Shown here one piece after another: positions 41,469 through 50,495 of a stretch of DNA of 64,000 bases. Made by a program: the position numbers and the translations under genes. Source of the stretch: Terrimonas_A sp051954695 (GTDB taxonomy: Bacteria > Bacteroidota > Bacteroidia > Chitinophagales > Chitinophagaceae); NCBI GenBank assembly GCA_051954695.1, contig JBQCHL010000035.1:26958-90957 (forward strand), read 5' to 3'. Within the stretch, counting starts at the first letter, position 1; every line of letters starts with the position of its first letter. The notes below the pieces were generated by a model that saw only the letters and a list, made by a program, of their open reading frames with translations, searched no databases and was not told the origin of the DNA.

Positions 41469-43619
41469 ATGAAACATCTTAAATGGCAGGCAGCATTATA
41501 TAATCTGTGCATATTATTCAATTGCCTGCTGGTTTTTCTATTGCTCTTCAGCAGCCGCATCCATGTGCCATCTTTTCTACAGGTTTTTGGCAGGGTGCAC
41601 CCGATGGTATTACATTTCCCTATCGTACTGCTGCTGCTGGCATTTGTGCTTGAGCTGACCATTATATATTCAAAGCAACCGGCTGCATTCAAAGGCATTG
41701 CCAATTGGGTATTGCTTGCAGCCTCGTTAACTACAGCAGTAGCAGCCTTATCAGGACTTTTCCTGTCCAGGGAGCCAGGATACAGTGGCGATGAAGTGAA
41801 CACTCACAAATGGCTGGGAGTTACCTGTTCATTTGTAAGCTTTCTCTGGTATGGGCTCAAAGATCTGATACGGGAAAACAAAGCTGCGATGATCAGTACA
41901 GGACTTGGCACATCCGTTCTTTTATTTATCGCGGGTCATAAAGGCGCCAGCCTCACGCATGGCAATGATTTCCTGCTCGCTCCTATCAAAGGCAACAGCA
42001 AGGAGCCAACAGTGCTTTTAGAAGATGCAGTAGTTTACACACACCTGGTAAAACCTATCATTGAACAAAAATGTATGGGTTGCCATAATAGCAGTAAAGC
42101 CAAGGGAGAGCTGATCATGGAAACAGAACAGCTATTATTGAAGGGAGGTAAAAACGGCAAACCATGGGATACAGCAGCAGCAGACTTTGGATTGATGATG
42201 CGGCGCATACATCTTCCGCTTGATAACAAGGAACACATGCCTCCCAAAAGCAAGACACAGCTTACAGATGAAGAAATAAACATTCTTTATTTATGGATAA
42301 AAGGCGGAGCCGGGTTTGCTAAAAAAGTACTGGAGCTACCAGAAAATGATTCATTGCGAATGATAGCTATAACCCGCTTTAAAAGCAATGATGCTGATGT
42401 GTATGATTTTCCGGCGGCAGACGGGAATATCATAGCCAAACTAAACAATGATTATCGGGTTGTAACCCCTCTTGCTACCGGATCACCAGCTATTTCTGTA
42501 AACTTTTATGGAGCATCCAGGTTTACAAGTGATCAACTGAAGGAATTGGAACAGATCAAAAACAATATTGTATCATTACAGCTAAGCAAAATGCCTGTTA
42601 CCGATGAAGACCTCAAAATAATAGGAAGCTTCAGCAATCTAAGAGCACTCAACTTATCATTTACAGCCATCAAGGGGGAAGGGATCAACTATTTAACCAG
42701 TTTGCAGCACCTGAAACATCTTTCCCTTTCAGGAACAGCGGTAAGCAGCAATAACCTCAAAGCATTAGTGCAATTAAAGAAATTACAATCCATCCAGGTA
42801 TGGAATGCTTCCATCACCCAACAGGATATCGCATCGCTTAAAACAGATTTTCCCAAAACAATTTTTGACAGTGGATTTAAAGGAGATACTGTTTTAGCCA
42901 AACTGACCATGCCGGTTATTGAAGCAGAAAAAAAAGCTTTCAAAACAGATATCCCTGTCACGATCAAAAGCCCGGTTAAAAGTGCTGTGATCCGGTATAC
43001 GATCGATGGTAGCGAACCGGACAGCCTCGATTCTCCAGTATATAAAGGACCCTTTACCGTTAATAAAACAGGAATTATAAAAGCCAGATCTTTTCTCCCA
43101 GGCTGGATAAGCAGCAACACTGCCGCTGAATATTTTTATAAAAGCAGCGTAATGGCTGATAGCATTCAGATGACACCTCCCGAAAAGAAATTTGCAGTTA
43201 AAAATAATGCTGTACTTATTGATGGAGAGCTCGGCCTTTTAGATTTTTCTTCAGGAGACAATTGGGCTGCATATAGGGAAACATCTCTTGAAGCTAACTT
43301 GTTTTTTAAGCAACCGGTTGAGATAAGCAATATCACACTCCGATCGCTTATTGATATCAACGCTTATATTATGCCTCCTTCTGAGATCCAGGTCTGGGGT
43401 GGAGATAATAGTACGTCCCTTCACCTTCTGAAAAAGCTGACGCCTCAACAGCCTGTCAGGAGCGAAACTCCTTACATTGCAAGTTATGAGTGCAGTTTTG
43501 CGACCAGGAAAATGCAGGTTGTAAAACTAATAGTAAAGCCAGTAGGCAAACTGCCCGCATGGCATCCGGGAAAAGGTGATAAAGGATGGGTGTTCCTGGA
43601 TGAGTTGTTTATGAACTGA
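41469..43619 (+). CDS. Membrane cytochrome with leucine-rich, chitobiase-like and discoidin-like parts
   Basis: 716 residues from the ATG at 41469 (MKHLKWQAALYN); the frame extends to a TTG three codons earlier. Residues 1-165 contain four to five hydrophobic helices with the DUF2231-type motif RVHPMVLHFPIVLLLL. A PSCyt1 heme domain follows (CMGCH near 200; MRRIHLPLDNKEHMPP supplies a candidate distal Met). Then come leucine-rich repeats (LRALNLSFTAIKGEGINYL, LKHLSLSGTAVSSNNLKAL), a CHB_HEX_C_1-like beta-sandwich (AVIRYTIDGSEPDSLDSPVYKGPF) and a C-terminal discoidin-like domain ending KGWVFLDELFMN. It would anchor the operon products to the inner membrane and pass electrons; role unproven. 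Confidence 0.85.
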   Translation: MKHLKWQAALYNLCILFNCLLVFLLLFSSRIHVPSFLQVFGRVHPMVLHFPIVLLLLAFVLELTIIYSKQPAAFKGIANWVLLAASLTTAVAALSGLFLSREPGYSGDEVNTHKWLGVTCSFVSFLWYGLKDLIRENKAAMISTGLGTSVLLFIAGHKGASLTHGNDFLLAPIKGNSKEPTVLLEDAVVYTHLVKPIIEQKCMGCHNSSKAKGELIMETEQLLLKGGKNGKPWDTAAADFGLMMRRIHLPLDNKEHMPPKSKTQLTDEEINILYLWIKGGAGFAKKVLELPENDSLRMIAITRFKSNDADVYDFPAADGNIIAKLNNDYRVVTPLATGSPAISVNFYGASRFTSDQLKELEQIKNNIVSLQLSKMPVTDEDLKIIGSFSNLRALNLSFTAIKGEGINYLTSLQHLKHLSLSGTAVSSNNLKALVQLKKLQSIQVWNASITQQDIASLKTDFPKTIFDSGFKGDTVLAKLTMPVIEAEKKAFKTDIPVTIKSPVKSAVIRYTIDGSEPDSLDSPVYKGPFTVNKTGIIKARSFLPGWISSNTAAEYFYKSSVMADSIQMTPPEKKFAVKNNAVLIDGELGLLDFSSGDNWAAYRETSLEANLFFKQPVEISNITLRSLIDINAYIMPPSEIQVWGGDNSTSLHLLKKLTPQQPVRSETPYIASYECSFATRKMQVVKLIVKPVGKLPAWHPGKGDKGWVFLDELFMN

Positions 43620-43628
43620 TATACCAAC

Positions 43629-46052
43629 TCAATTTACAGACCCAGCCCGCTCAATTAACTCTTGTGCACTGCCTGAAGAACGTTTCAGTTGTTTCATCGT
43701 TTTGCCAAAACGCCAGGTAAAAGATAATGTTGCCACACGCGTGTCGCGGATCAGCTTGAAGTATTCTTTGGTGTTTTGAAAATCTGTTAGTCCCTCCATG
43801 GCCTGGGTGTAGAAAATATCACGCATCACCAAACGCAATGTCCCTTTATTTTTCAGCACCTGTTTGGAAATACCGGCAGAAACCTGCCCTGTAGGCTCCA
43901 GCACTTCCTGCAGATCGTTCTGGCTTTTGGTGATATAGAAACCGCTTAATTCAGCAGCCCACCCCTTTTTAAAACGGAATTGGTTATTCATACTGAATGT
44001 CGCCTGTGTAATCGTGGCTTTATAATCTTTCCAAAGTGTGCCTTCAATGATCTTCCGGTTCAGCACCGCCTGGCTGGAAACAGACCACCAGGGCGACAAT
44101 TGCAGTTGTGCGCTCACTGATACGCCCAGGTTTTTCATTTTGCCTACATTTCCTTCTGTATACACGATCGTTCCGGTAGCAGTATCGGATATGAATATCT
44201 GCGAAAAATAATCATTGGTAATGCTATAGCTCAAACCGGTAGACAGGATATCCTTGTACTGATGCGAGAGTTCCATATTCCAGGTGTACTGAGGTAGGAA
44301 ATAAGGATTGCCCCGCTGGAATGTATATTTATTGATTATAAAAACAAATGGATTTAGTTTTTGAAAACCCGGCCTGTCTATCCTTCTTCCTGCACGGAAT
44401 GTGAAAGTGTTGAGAGAGTCTGCTTCGTAGCTGATAAACGTTGTAGGAAACAGGCTATGATAATTGCGGTTAAAAGAGGAATCCTTGGTGATCGCATTGC
44501 CGAGTTGCCGCGCTTTATAATTGGTATACTCATAACGCAATCCGGCCTGGATATCCCATTTCCCTGCTTTCTTATCAATGCTGCTGTAAACCGCATGGAT
44601 ATTTTCCTTGTATAAAAAATGATTGCTTTTACCAAGATCGTCTTCCCAGTTGCTGCCATCACGGTAATAATAGCGTGCGAGATTATCTGTGTTCACACCC
44701 GATGTTTTCCAGCCTGCTTCCCATAATAAGCCGGAGAAGCGTTTAGAGTAATCAGCTTTAGCAGAAAATATCTGTATGTCCGAAGGCACTTCTCCTTTCG
44801 ATGCTTCAGGCTGGCTACCGGGCACAGAAGACAGGTTTTCGAAAAACTGATCGTTATAAATATCATACCTGATAATGTCCACATCCGCTGTCAGTTCTTC
44901 TTTGGCACTGAAAACATGACGTGCATTAAAATTGACACCTCCCTGTTTCAGCCGGCTGGTATTGCGGTTGGTGGTATGAATGGTTGAATCTTCCAGCCCT
45001 GCTGCATTTTTCCAGGAGGCATCACTGTTACCCTTGTTATCCCTGGTGAGGTAAAGACCGGTAAAAGCCAGCCCCAGTGTGGTTTTCTTAGTAAGGGAAT
45101 AATCCATTCCCGTACGAAGATTATGCGTATAGCCAGTACCTCTTGTTTCATAAGGTTGCTCCAGCAGGCCCGTTACCGTACCGTCATTTTTATAATAAGT
45201 GCGAAGCGCATACAGGTCCATCAGGTAGCGGCTTGCATTAATACTATAGGTCAGGAAGAAATTGAAATTGCCAGTCCGGTAATTCAGCAAAAGGCTGTTA
45301 TTATTTTTCGGCAACCTGCCCTGTCCATAAGCAAGTGTCAACGTACCATTGAACCCTTTTTGGCGGACCCGCTTGGTGCGGATATTGATCAATCCTGCAT
45401 TTCCTGCTGCATCGTATTTGGCTGGTGGATTATCCATCAGTTCGATGGTTTCCACTTGTGAAGCATTCATTCCGTTCAGGAGGTTTTGCAGGTCTGCGCC
45501 AGATAACTGGGTGAGCTTACCATCAATCATTACCTGCACGCCTGCCCTTCCTTTAAGGCTGATATTCCCATCGCGGTCCACCGTAATACCGGGCGATTTC
45601 TCCAGCACTTCCATCACAGTAGCTCCAGCATTGGTAATACCGGCTTCCACATTAATAACGGTTTTATCGGGCATGAACTGCACCAGCGGTTTCCTGGCCG
45701 TCACAGTCACATTGCCCATCAGTCCTGCTTCAGGTTGCAATACCACAGCCCTGCTGATGGTGGAATTACTGATAAGATCAACATCGGCATGCTGCACCCG
45801 GAAATTGATCATGCTGATCCTGGCAATATATTTATCAGCCGGAAGACTATAGAATGAAGCGGCACCCAGGCTGTCTGTAAGCAGGGTTTTAACAAGGCTT
45901 GAGTCTGCTTTCAACAGGCTGACGGTAACAAAAGGCAAAGCTTCTCCGCCGGGACCGTTCACACTGATATTTATTTCCCTTGCAGAACTGGCAGGCTGAG
46001 CCATTGCCCGGAAGCTGCAGATGCAACATAATAATAGTAGGATCTTCTTCAT
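43629..46052 (-). CDS. TonB-dependent receptor, outer-membrane beta-barrel family
   Basis: 807 residues. Signal peptide MKKILLLLCCICSFRAMAQ. A carboxypeptidase-regulatory-like domain (about 25-105: REINISVNGPGGEALPFVTVSLLKADSSLVKTLLTD) precedes the plug (ATVMEVLEKSPGITVDRDGNISLKGRAGVQVMIDGK) and an OMP_b-brl_3 barrel of aromatic strands ending with an aromatic-rich strand (VATLSFTWRFG). It lacks a SusD partner, so it belongs to the SusD-independent class. Substrate unknown. It converges with the cytochrome operon with only 9 bp between the stops. Confidence 0.93.
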   Translation of the reverse strand: MKKILLLLCCICSFRAMAQPASSAREINISVNGPGGEALPFVTVSLLKADSSLVKTLLTDSLGAASFYSLPADKYIARISMINFRVQHADVDLISNSTISRAVVLQPEAGLMGNVTVTARKPLVQFMPDKTVINVEAGITNAGATVMEVLEKSPGITVDRDGNISLKGRAGVQVMIDGKLTQLSGADLQNLLNGMNASQVETIELMDNPPAKYDAAGNAGLINIRTKRVRQKGFNGTLTLAYGQGRLPKNNNSLLLNYRTGNFNFFLTYSINASRYLMDLYALRTYYKNDGTVTGLLEQPYETRGTGYTHNLRTGMDYSLTKKTTLGLAFTGLYLTRDNKGNSDASWKNAAGLEDSTIHTTNRNTSRLKQGGVNFNARHVFSAKEELTADVDIIRYDIYNDQFFENLSSVPGSQPEASKGEVPSDIQIFSAKADYSKRFSGLLWEAGWKTSGVNTDNLARYYYRDGSNWEDDLGKSNHFLYKENIHAVYSSIDKKAGKWDIQAGLRYEYTNYKARQLGNAITKDSSFNRNYHSLFPTTFISYEADSLNTFTFRAGRRIDRPGFQKLNPFVFIINKYTFQRGNPYFLPQYTWNMELSHQYKDILSTGLSYSITNDYFSQIFISDTATGTIVYTEGNVGKMKNLGVSVSAQLQLSPWWSVSSQAVLNRKIIEGTLWKDYKATITQATFSMNNQFRFKKGWAAELSGFYITKSQNDLQEVLEPTGQVSAGISKQVLKNKGTLRLVMRDIFYTQAMEGLTDFQNTKEYFKLIRDTRVATLSFTWRFGKTMKQLKRSSGSAQELIERAGSVN

Positions 46053-46164
46053 GCAGTTGAAAAGGCGAATCTATTCAACCTGCCGGGAATAAGGAAAAGG
46101 TTTGGTGTCAACGGTTAAAAAGACAGATGAAACAACAGAAATATGCAGAAAATTACATGGACAG

Positions 46165-47118
46165 TCATTTCCCGGCAACCGGGTATGCCGGCAGCCCATA
46201 TAGTTCAGATTTGAGCTTTACCAGTTCTCCCAACAATCTTGTTTCTATCACTGCACCCGCCTGCTCCGATGTGTTTGCGCTATCGGCAATAGCGAAGTTC
46301 AGGGTTTCAATTTCGGTCCTTCGTTTGTTTATTATATCCTGGTAAGTGGATATAAGTTGCCCATCAGATGATTTGCTTATGCTTAACAGTGTATTCATTA
46401 CCTCATCCTCTTTTAGGTAAATCCCTTTGCTTCTGGCTACAGCTGTGCACCCTGCAATAATTCTTTGCGCAATATGCAGGGCGTTCTGGTTACGGTGAAA
46501 GATGCCATTATCAGTTTCAAGGAGAGGGCAAACAGAATTAAATACGCAATTCACAATGGTCTTTGTCCAGATTAAAGGCTGGATATTCTTTTCCACCCTG
46601 AATTGAAAATGCCTGTTATTTACCTGACCAGCTATTACCTTCAAATTATCACCATTGCCTTTAACGGAGCCAAGTGGAGAAGCCGAAACGGGTTTAAACC
46701 GCAGCACACTGGGCAATAGGGACTGGCATGTAGCAAAAAGGACGCAACGGTAGATTTCCGGATAGCCGGCATCAATAAACGGTTGTTCAATGTTCAATCC
46801 ATTTTGCAGGATAAGGATCGGAGAATTATTGATTTTTGTTTTGAGCGCAGCAGCAAGATGCTGATTCCCGAAAGATTTATTGGCAAAAACGATTATGCCG
46901 TTCAAAGCAGGGAAATTACTTGCTGTATTTATTTCAATTTCCGCTTCAACCATTGCCTTGCCAGGTAATTCAACTGTGATCTTTTCACTATGCGCCGGCT
47001 TATCGTCAACACTGCCACGAATGATAACCACCTCTTTACCTTCCAGCTTCAGAAAAGCAGCCAGCGCTTTCCCGATCGCTCCGGCACCAATGATATAAAT
47101 CGTATTCTCCTTTTGCAT
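46165..47118 (-). CDS. Ketopantoate reductase (ApbA/PanE) family protein
   Basis: 317 residues. N-terminal Rossmann domain with IIGAGAIGKALAAFLKLEGK. The C-terminal catalytic domain keeps the residues that define the family: the Lys in WTKTIVNCVFN, a Ser in STYQDIINKRRTEIETLNFAI together with the following Glu. It could reduce 2-dehydropantoate to pantoate with NADPH, but lack of panB/panC neighbours and an operon with a thioesterase and amino-acid permease leave another 2-oxo acid possible. It is the last gene of the TetR-controlled run, 14 bp after the GNAT gene. Confidence 0.85.
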   Translation of the reverse strand: MQKENTIYIIGAGAIGKALAAFLKLEGKEVVIIRGSVDDKPAHSEKITVELPGKAMVEAEIEINTASNFPALNGIIVFANKSFGNQHLAAALKTKINNSPILILQNGLNIEQPFIDAGYPEIYRCVLFATCQSLLPSVLRFKPVSASPLGSVKGNGDNLKVIAGQVNNRHFQFRVEKNIQPLIWTKTIVNCVFNSVCPLLETDNGIFHRNQNALHIAQRIIAGCTAVARSKGIYLKEDEVMNTLLSISKSSDGQLISTYQDIINKRRTEIETLNFAIADSANTSEQAGAVIETRLLGELVKLKSELYGLPAYPVAGK

Positions 47119-47132
47119 TACGTAACTGTTTG

Positions 47133-47675
47133 TTATTCTATACCTGTTTGATCCTGAACAGCCTGAACATTCAGCTCTAACAGTACAACATTCAGGTTTC
47201 TGTGTTGTACCGGTAAGTCTTCGGTACCGGATGTAGTATAATTCTCGACAAAGGCAAAACCATAACCTTGATAGTAAGCAATGATCTTTTCATTTTCCGC
47301 CCAGGTATCCATCCGAACATATTTCAATTTTGTTTTCCTGGCGAATTGTACTGCCCAGTCAAGAACTTCCTGGAATATTTTCTTGCCTTTAAACTGCCTG
47401 TTCAGTACAATCCGGTGTAAATAAACAGCATCACTCTTTTCTTTTTCACGCCATATCAAAGCATCGTTGAAGCAGATACTGAAGATGCAAACAATATCAT
47501 CACCAAGCATTATTTTAAATAACAGTTGATGTTGGATATCCGATTTGATAAACTCCTTATCATAACTTTTCCAGCCGGCATAATTATTCTCCTTCTGAAA
47601 CAGGATCGCCTCTTCAAAGAGACGATAAATTACCGGCAGATCATCTATTGAAGCATTGGTGACAGAATAATTCAT
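47133..47675 (-). CDS. GNAT-family N-acetyltransferase
   Basis: 180 residues. GNAT pattern: IYRLFEEAILFQKENNYAGW, the central strand DAVYLHRIVLNRQFKGKKIFQEVLDWAVQFARK with the acetyl-CoA loop RQFKGKKIF, and IIAYYQGYGFAFVENY. The substrate is probably small, since the domain is alone. Third gene of a four-gene run (permease 11 bp upstream, reductase 14 bp downstream). Confidence 0.85.
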   Translation of the reverse strand: MNYSVTNASIDDLPVIYRLFEEAILFQKENNYAGWKSYDKEFIKSDIQHQLLFKIMLGDDIVCIFSICFNDALIWREKEKSDAVYLHRIVLNRQFKGKKIFQEVLDWAVQFARKTKLKYVRMDTWAENEKIIAYYQGYGFAFVENYTTSGTEDLPVQHRNLNVVLLELNVQAVQDQTGIE

Positions 47676-47686
47676 AGCTGTTTGTT

Positions 47687-49156
47687 TTAGTTCCTTTTGT
47701 TCAGGTTGCTATGCCTTGCACTATAAAGAAAATACACCGAGATACCTATTACACTCCATACCAATAACCGCATCCAGGTTGACCTATCGAGGCTGAACAT
47801 CAGGAGAACATTAAAGCACAATCCTAAAATGGCTACAAGAGGAAGGTATTTTACTTTATATGGCCTGTACAGATCTGGTTGCTTTTTCCGTAGTACCAAT
47901 ACTGCTGCACAGATCATGGCAAAGGCAAACAAAGTACCGATGCTGGTCATTTTGGTCGCTTTTTCAATTGGCGTAACGGCCGCTACCAGGGAAGCAATTG
48001 CACCCAGTAAAATGGTGCTTTTCCATGGCGTTTTAAACCGGGGATGAATGATTGCAAACATCTTTGCAGGCAATAATCCATCCTTAGCCATGTTTAAAAA
48101 AATCCTTGTTTGTGAAAGAAGCATTACCAGCATTACAGAGATCAGCCCGATCACTGCCGCAATAGTGATCAGGAGTGATGCCCAATTGAGACCAAGGGCG
48201 CTGAATGCTGAAGCTACTGGCGCACCCAAATCCAATTCAGTATATTTTACCATTCCTGTAAGCGTCAGGGAAACCAGGATATACAGAACTGTACAAATGA
48301 TCAGCGAAGTGAGAATGGCGAAAGGAATATCTTTTACAGGGTTGACAGCCTCCTGGGATTGTGTTGAAACAGCATCAAACCCGATAAAGGCAAAAAAAAC
48401 GATGCCGGCAGCAGTTAATACCCCGGAGAAACCGTAATGACTTATACCGGAACTATCAACCACCTTATCGGGGATGAATGGCTGCCAGTTGGATGGAGCG
48501 ATATAAGCGACACCTGCAACTACTACAAATAACACGGCAGCCACTTTTAATGAGACAATGATATTATTTGTTTTTGCCGATTCCTTTATGCCTTTGACAA
48601 GAATATACGTAACAACCCATACAATTAATGCAGCAGGAAGATTGATTGAAAATGCAGGCGCGTCCAGGCCTGACCTTATTGCTTCTTCCCTGGCTGTTAC
48701 CGGGTCGTTCACCAGCCAAGCCGGTATATTATGCACGCCTGATAAATGCAACAGCTTTACAAAGTATTTCGACCAGCTAACCGCAACAGTTGTAGCACCC
48801 ATCATATATTCCAGTATAAGATTCCACCCGATAAACCATGCGAAAAACTCCCCTATTGTTCCATAAGAATAGGCATAAGCTGAACCTGAGACAGGCAGGA
48901 TACTGGCGAATTCAGCATAACAAAATGCGGCAAACAAGCACCCTATCCCTGCCAATACAAATGATAAGGCCAAAGCAGGCCCGGCGTACTGGTTAGCTGC
49001 TACTCCGGTTAATACAAAAATCCCTCCGCCGATCACAGCCCCCACACCGATAGCAGTCAGTTCCCATTTACCCAATGTTCTCGTTAGCTGGCTTGTTTTG
49101 ATATCCTCTTTATAAGCTTCAAGAGGTTTTTTCCGTAATAGATCTTTAAAGTTCAT
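47687..49156 (-). CDS. APC-superfamily amino-acid permease
   Basis: 489 residues with twelve or more hydrophobic segments. The first carries the APC substrate motif GVGAVIGGGIFVLTGVAA, followed by AGIGCLFAAFCYAEFASILPVSGSAYAYSY and FFAFIGFDAVSTQSQEAVNPVKDIPFAI, as in the cationic-amino-acid-transporter (CAT/YfnA) branch. It sits in the inner membrane and should take up or exchange an amino acid. 36 bp after the thioesterase gene, so co-transcribed. Confidence 0.93.
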   Translation of the reverse strand: MNFKDLLRKKPLEAYKEDIKTSQLTRTLGKWELTAIGVGAVIGGGIFVLTGVAANQYAGPALALSFVLAGIGCLFAAFCYAEFASILPVSGSAYAYSYGTIGEFFAWFIGWNLILEYMMGATTVAVSWSKYFVKLLHLSGVHNIPAWLVNDPVTAREEAIRSGLDAPAFSINLPAALIVWVVTYILVKGIKESAKTNNIIVSLKVAAVLFVVVAGVAYIAPSNWQPFIPDKVVDSSGISHYGFSGVLTAAGIVFFAFIGFDAVSTQSQEAVNPVKDIPFAILTSLIICTVLYILVSLTLTGMVKYTELDLGAPVASAFSALGLNWASLLITIAAVIGLISVMLVMLLSQTRIFLNMAKDGLLPAKMFAIIHPRFKTPWKSTILLGAIASLVAAVTPIEKATKMTSIGTLFAFAMICAAVLVLRKKQPDLYRPYKVKYLPLVAILGLCFNVLLMFSLDRSTWMRLLVWSVIGISVYFLYSARHSNLNKRN

Positions 49157-49192
49157 TATTGTTGGTTTGGCTTTTTGATGCTGTCTGCCCTG

Positions 49193-49684
49193 CTATCCTG
49201 GCACACCTTGCTTTAAACTTTTTAATCTCTCCTCGAAATCCATTTCCGGTGAAAGCGGATTCACTATTTGTTTGAAGAATTCCGTTAGTTCTTCAGAATG
49301 CCGGTGACTCTTTTGCGTTACAAGATTGAAATGGACCAGCTTTGCCCACATCACTGCTTTTAAAGTCGTCTTATCCTTATTCCACATAAAGGCTTCCAGC
49401 AGCAGGCTTTTTTCAGAATAGTCAATCAATTGCGTTTGAACAATTACTTCTTCCATAAGATATGCGGGAACCATATACGAGATCTGTGTTTGAGCGGCCA
49501 CCCAGCCGACTCCCTTTTCCTTTGCCAGTTTGTATATATCGAGTCCATAGCTATCAAGTAGCTGATCTTCCCTGGCCGTTATGATATAATCGATATACCT
49601 TGAATTATTCAGGTGGTTAAACGGGTCACAGTCATGAAAACGGACCTTCATTTTACTTTCCAGCACTCTTTTATATTGCTCCAT
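49193..49684 (-). CDS. Acyl-CoA thioesterase, 4HBT hot-dog family
   Basis: 163 residues. Single hot-dog domain: KMKVRFHDCDPFNHLNNSRYIDYIITAREDQL, with the conserved Asp in the DCDPFNH segment, QTQISYMVPAYLMEEVIVQTQL and KAVMWAKLVHFNL. It cleaves acyl-CoA (or related) thioesters. First gene of the run controlled by the adjacent TetR regulator; a palindromic operator lies in its promoter (49699-49730). Confidence 0.92.
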   Translation of the reverse strand: MEQYKRVLESKMKVRFHDCDPFNHLNNSRYIDYIITAREDQLLDSYGLDIYKLAKEKGVGWVAAQTQISYMVPAYLMEEVIVQTQLIDYSEKSLLLEAFMWNKDKTTLKAVMWAKLVHFNLVTQKSHRHSEELTEFFKQIVNPLSPEMDFEERLKSLKQGVPG

Positions 49685-49698
49685 ATACGTTGGTTTAT

Positions 49699-49730
49699 AA
49701 AATATACCGATTGGTATATTTCAGATCAAA
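49699..49730 (-). promoter_or_regulatory. Promoter and TetR operator of the thioesterase operon
   Basis: Minus strand: TTTG (49730-49727), 20-bp spacer, TATATTTT (49706-49699), one base from the TAnnTTTG consensus. A perfect 9-bp inverted repeat (AAATATACC, GATT, GGTATATTT; 49700-49708 and 49713-49721) fills the spacer. Repressor binding would block the promoter. Confidence 0.7.
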
Positions 49731-49735
49731 AAAAT

Positions 49736-50338
49736 TTACTTTTTCAGGTTCAGTATTATTTTTTCCAGGTAATCCATTGCTATTTTTAATTCCACCGTTC
49801 TGCCGGTGACCTTAGCCTGCATAAACGCTCCTTCGATCAATGACATAAGGATGACCGCTGTTTCTGTTGGATTGGCATCAGCTTTTATTTCTCCCCGTGC
49901 AATACCTCGCTTAATTTGATTTTCAATTGCTTTTTTCCAAAAGGCAAGTGCGTTAGCTGCTTTTTCTTTCAACAGGGGGTGAGTATCATCAGCTTCTGTT
50001 GCTGTATTTAAAATCGGACAGCCGGGTTGTAAGAAAGGGGTTTTTAAATAATTGCGGTATACGTCCGGATAAACCAATAAACGCTCAATGGAGTTTTCAG
50101 TCGCCAGCAATTTTGCTTTAATAAATTCGACAACCCTGTTGTAATTATAATCAAAGACCGCTAAAGCGACCTCATCCTTATTTTCAAAATTACCATAGAT
50201 GCTTCCTTTGGTCAGGCCGGTAGCTTTAGTAAGATCATTAAGCGAAGTGCCGGCATAACCTTTCTTATTGAAAATGGGGGCAGTTTTTTCAATAATGAAT
50301 TGTTTGGTCCTTTCCGCTTTTGATGTTAATATCGACAT
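49736..50338 (-). CDS. TetR/AcrR-family transcriptional regulator
   Basis: 200 residues. N-terminal helix-turn-helix: FIIEKTAPIFNKKGYAGTSLNDLTKATGLTKGSIYGNFENKDEVALAVF. The C-terminal ligand-binding half includes FLQPGCPILNTATEADDTHPLLKEKA, the pattern of the AcuR-like subgroup. Matching inverted repeats lie before this gene (50360-50373) and before the downstream thioesterase gene, so it probably represses both itself and the operon. The inducer is unknown; acyl-CoA or amino-acid derived molecules are suggested by the operon. Confidence 0.92.
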   Translation of the reverse strand: MSILTSKAERTKQFIIEKTAPIFNKKGYAGTSLNDLTKATGLTKGSIYGNFENKDEVALAVFDYNYNRVVEFIKAKLLATENSIERLLVYPDVYRNYLKTPFLQPGCPILNTATEADDTHPLLKEKAANALAFWKKAIENQIKRGIARGEIKADANPTETAVILMSLIEGAFMQAKVTGRTVELKIAMDYLEKIILNLKK

Positions 50339-50359
50339 TAGGGACCGAAAATAGATAAA

Positions 50360-50373
50360 ATACCGATTGGTAT
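50360..50373 (-). promoter_or_regulatory. Second TetR operator, upstream of the regulator
   Basis: ATACC-GATT-GGTAT (50360-50373), identical in the central 14 bases to the operator at 49700-49721 but with shorter arms. It lies 22 nt before the TetR ATG, as expected for autoregulation. The shared GATT spacer makes coincidence unlikely. Confidence 0.7.
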
Positions 50374-50495
50374 AAAATTTAATTTATTTTTACATCACAT
50401 CCCTTGATCCACCGAAGTATGCCCAATCTTCTGAACGGCATCCTGTAAAACTATTGATCCGGATCATTGTTATAAGTTAATTATAAAATCAACGC

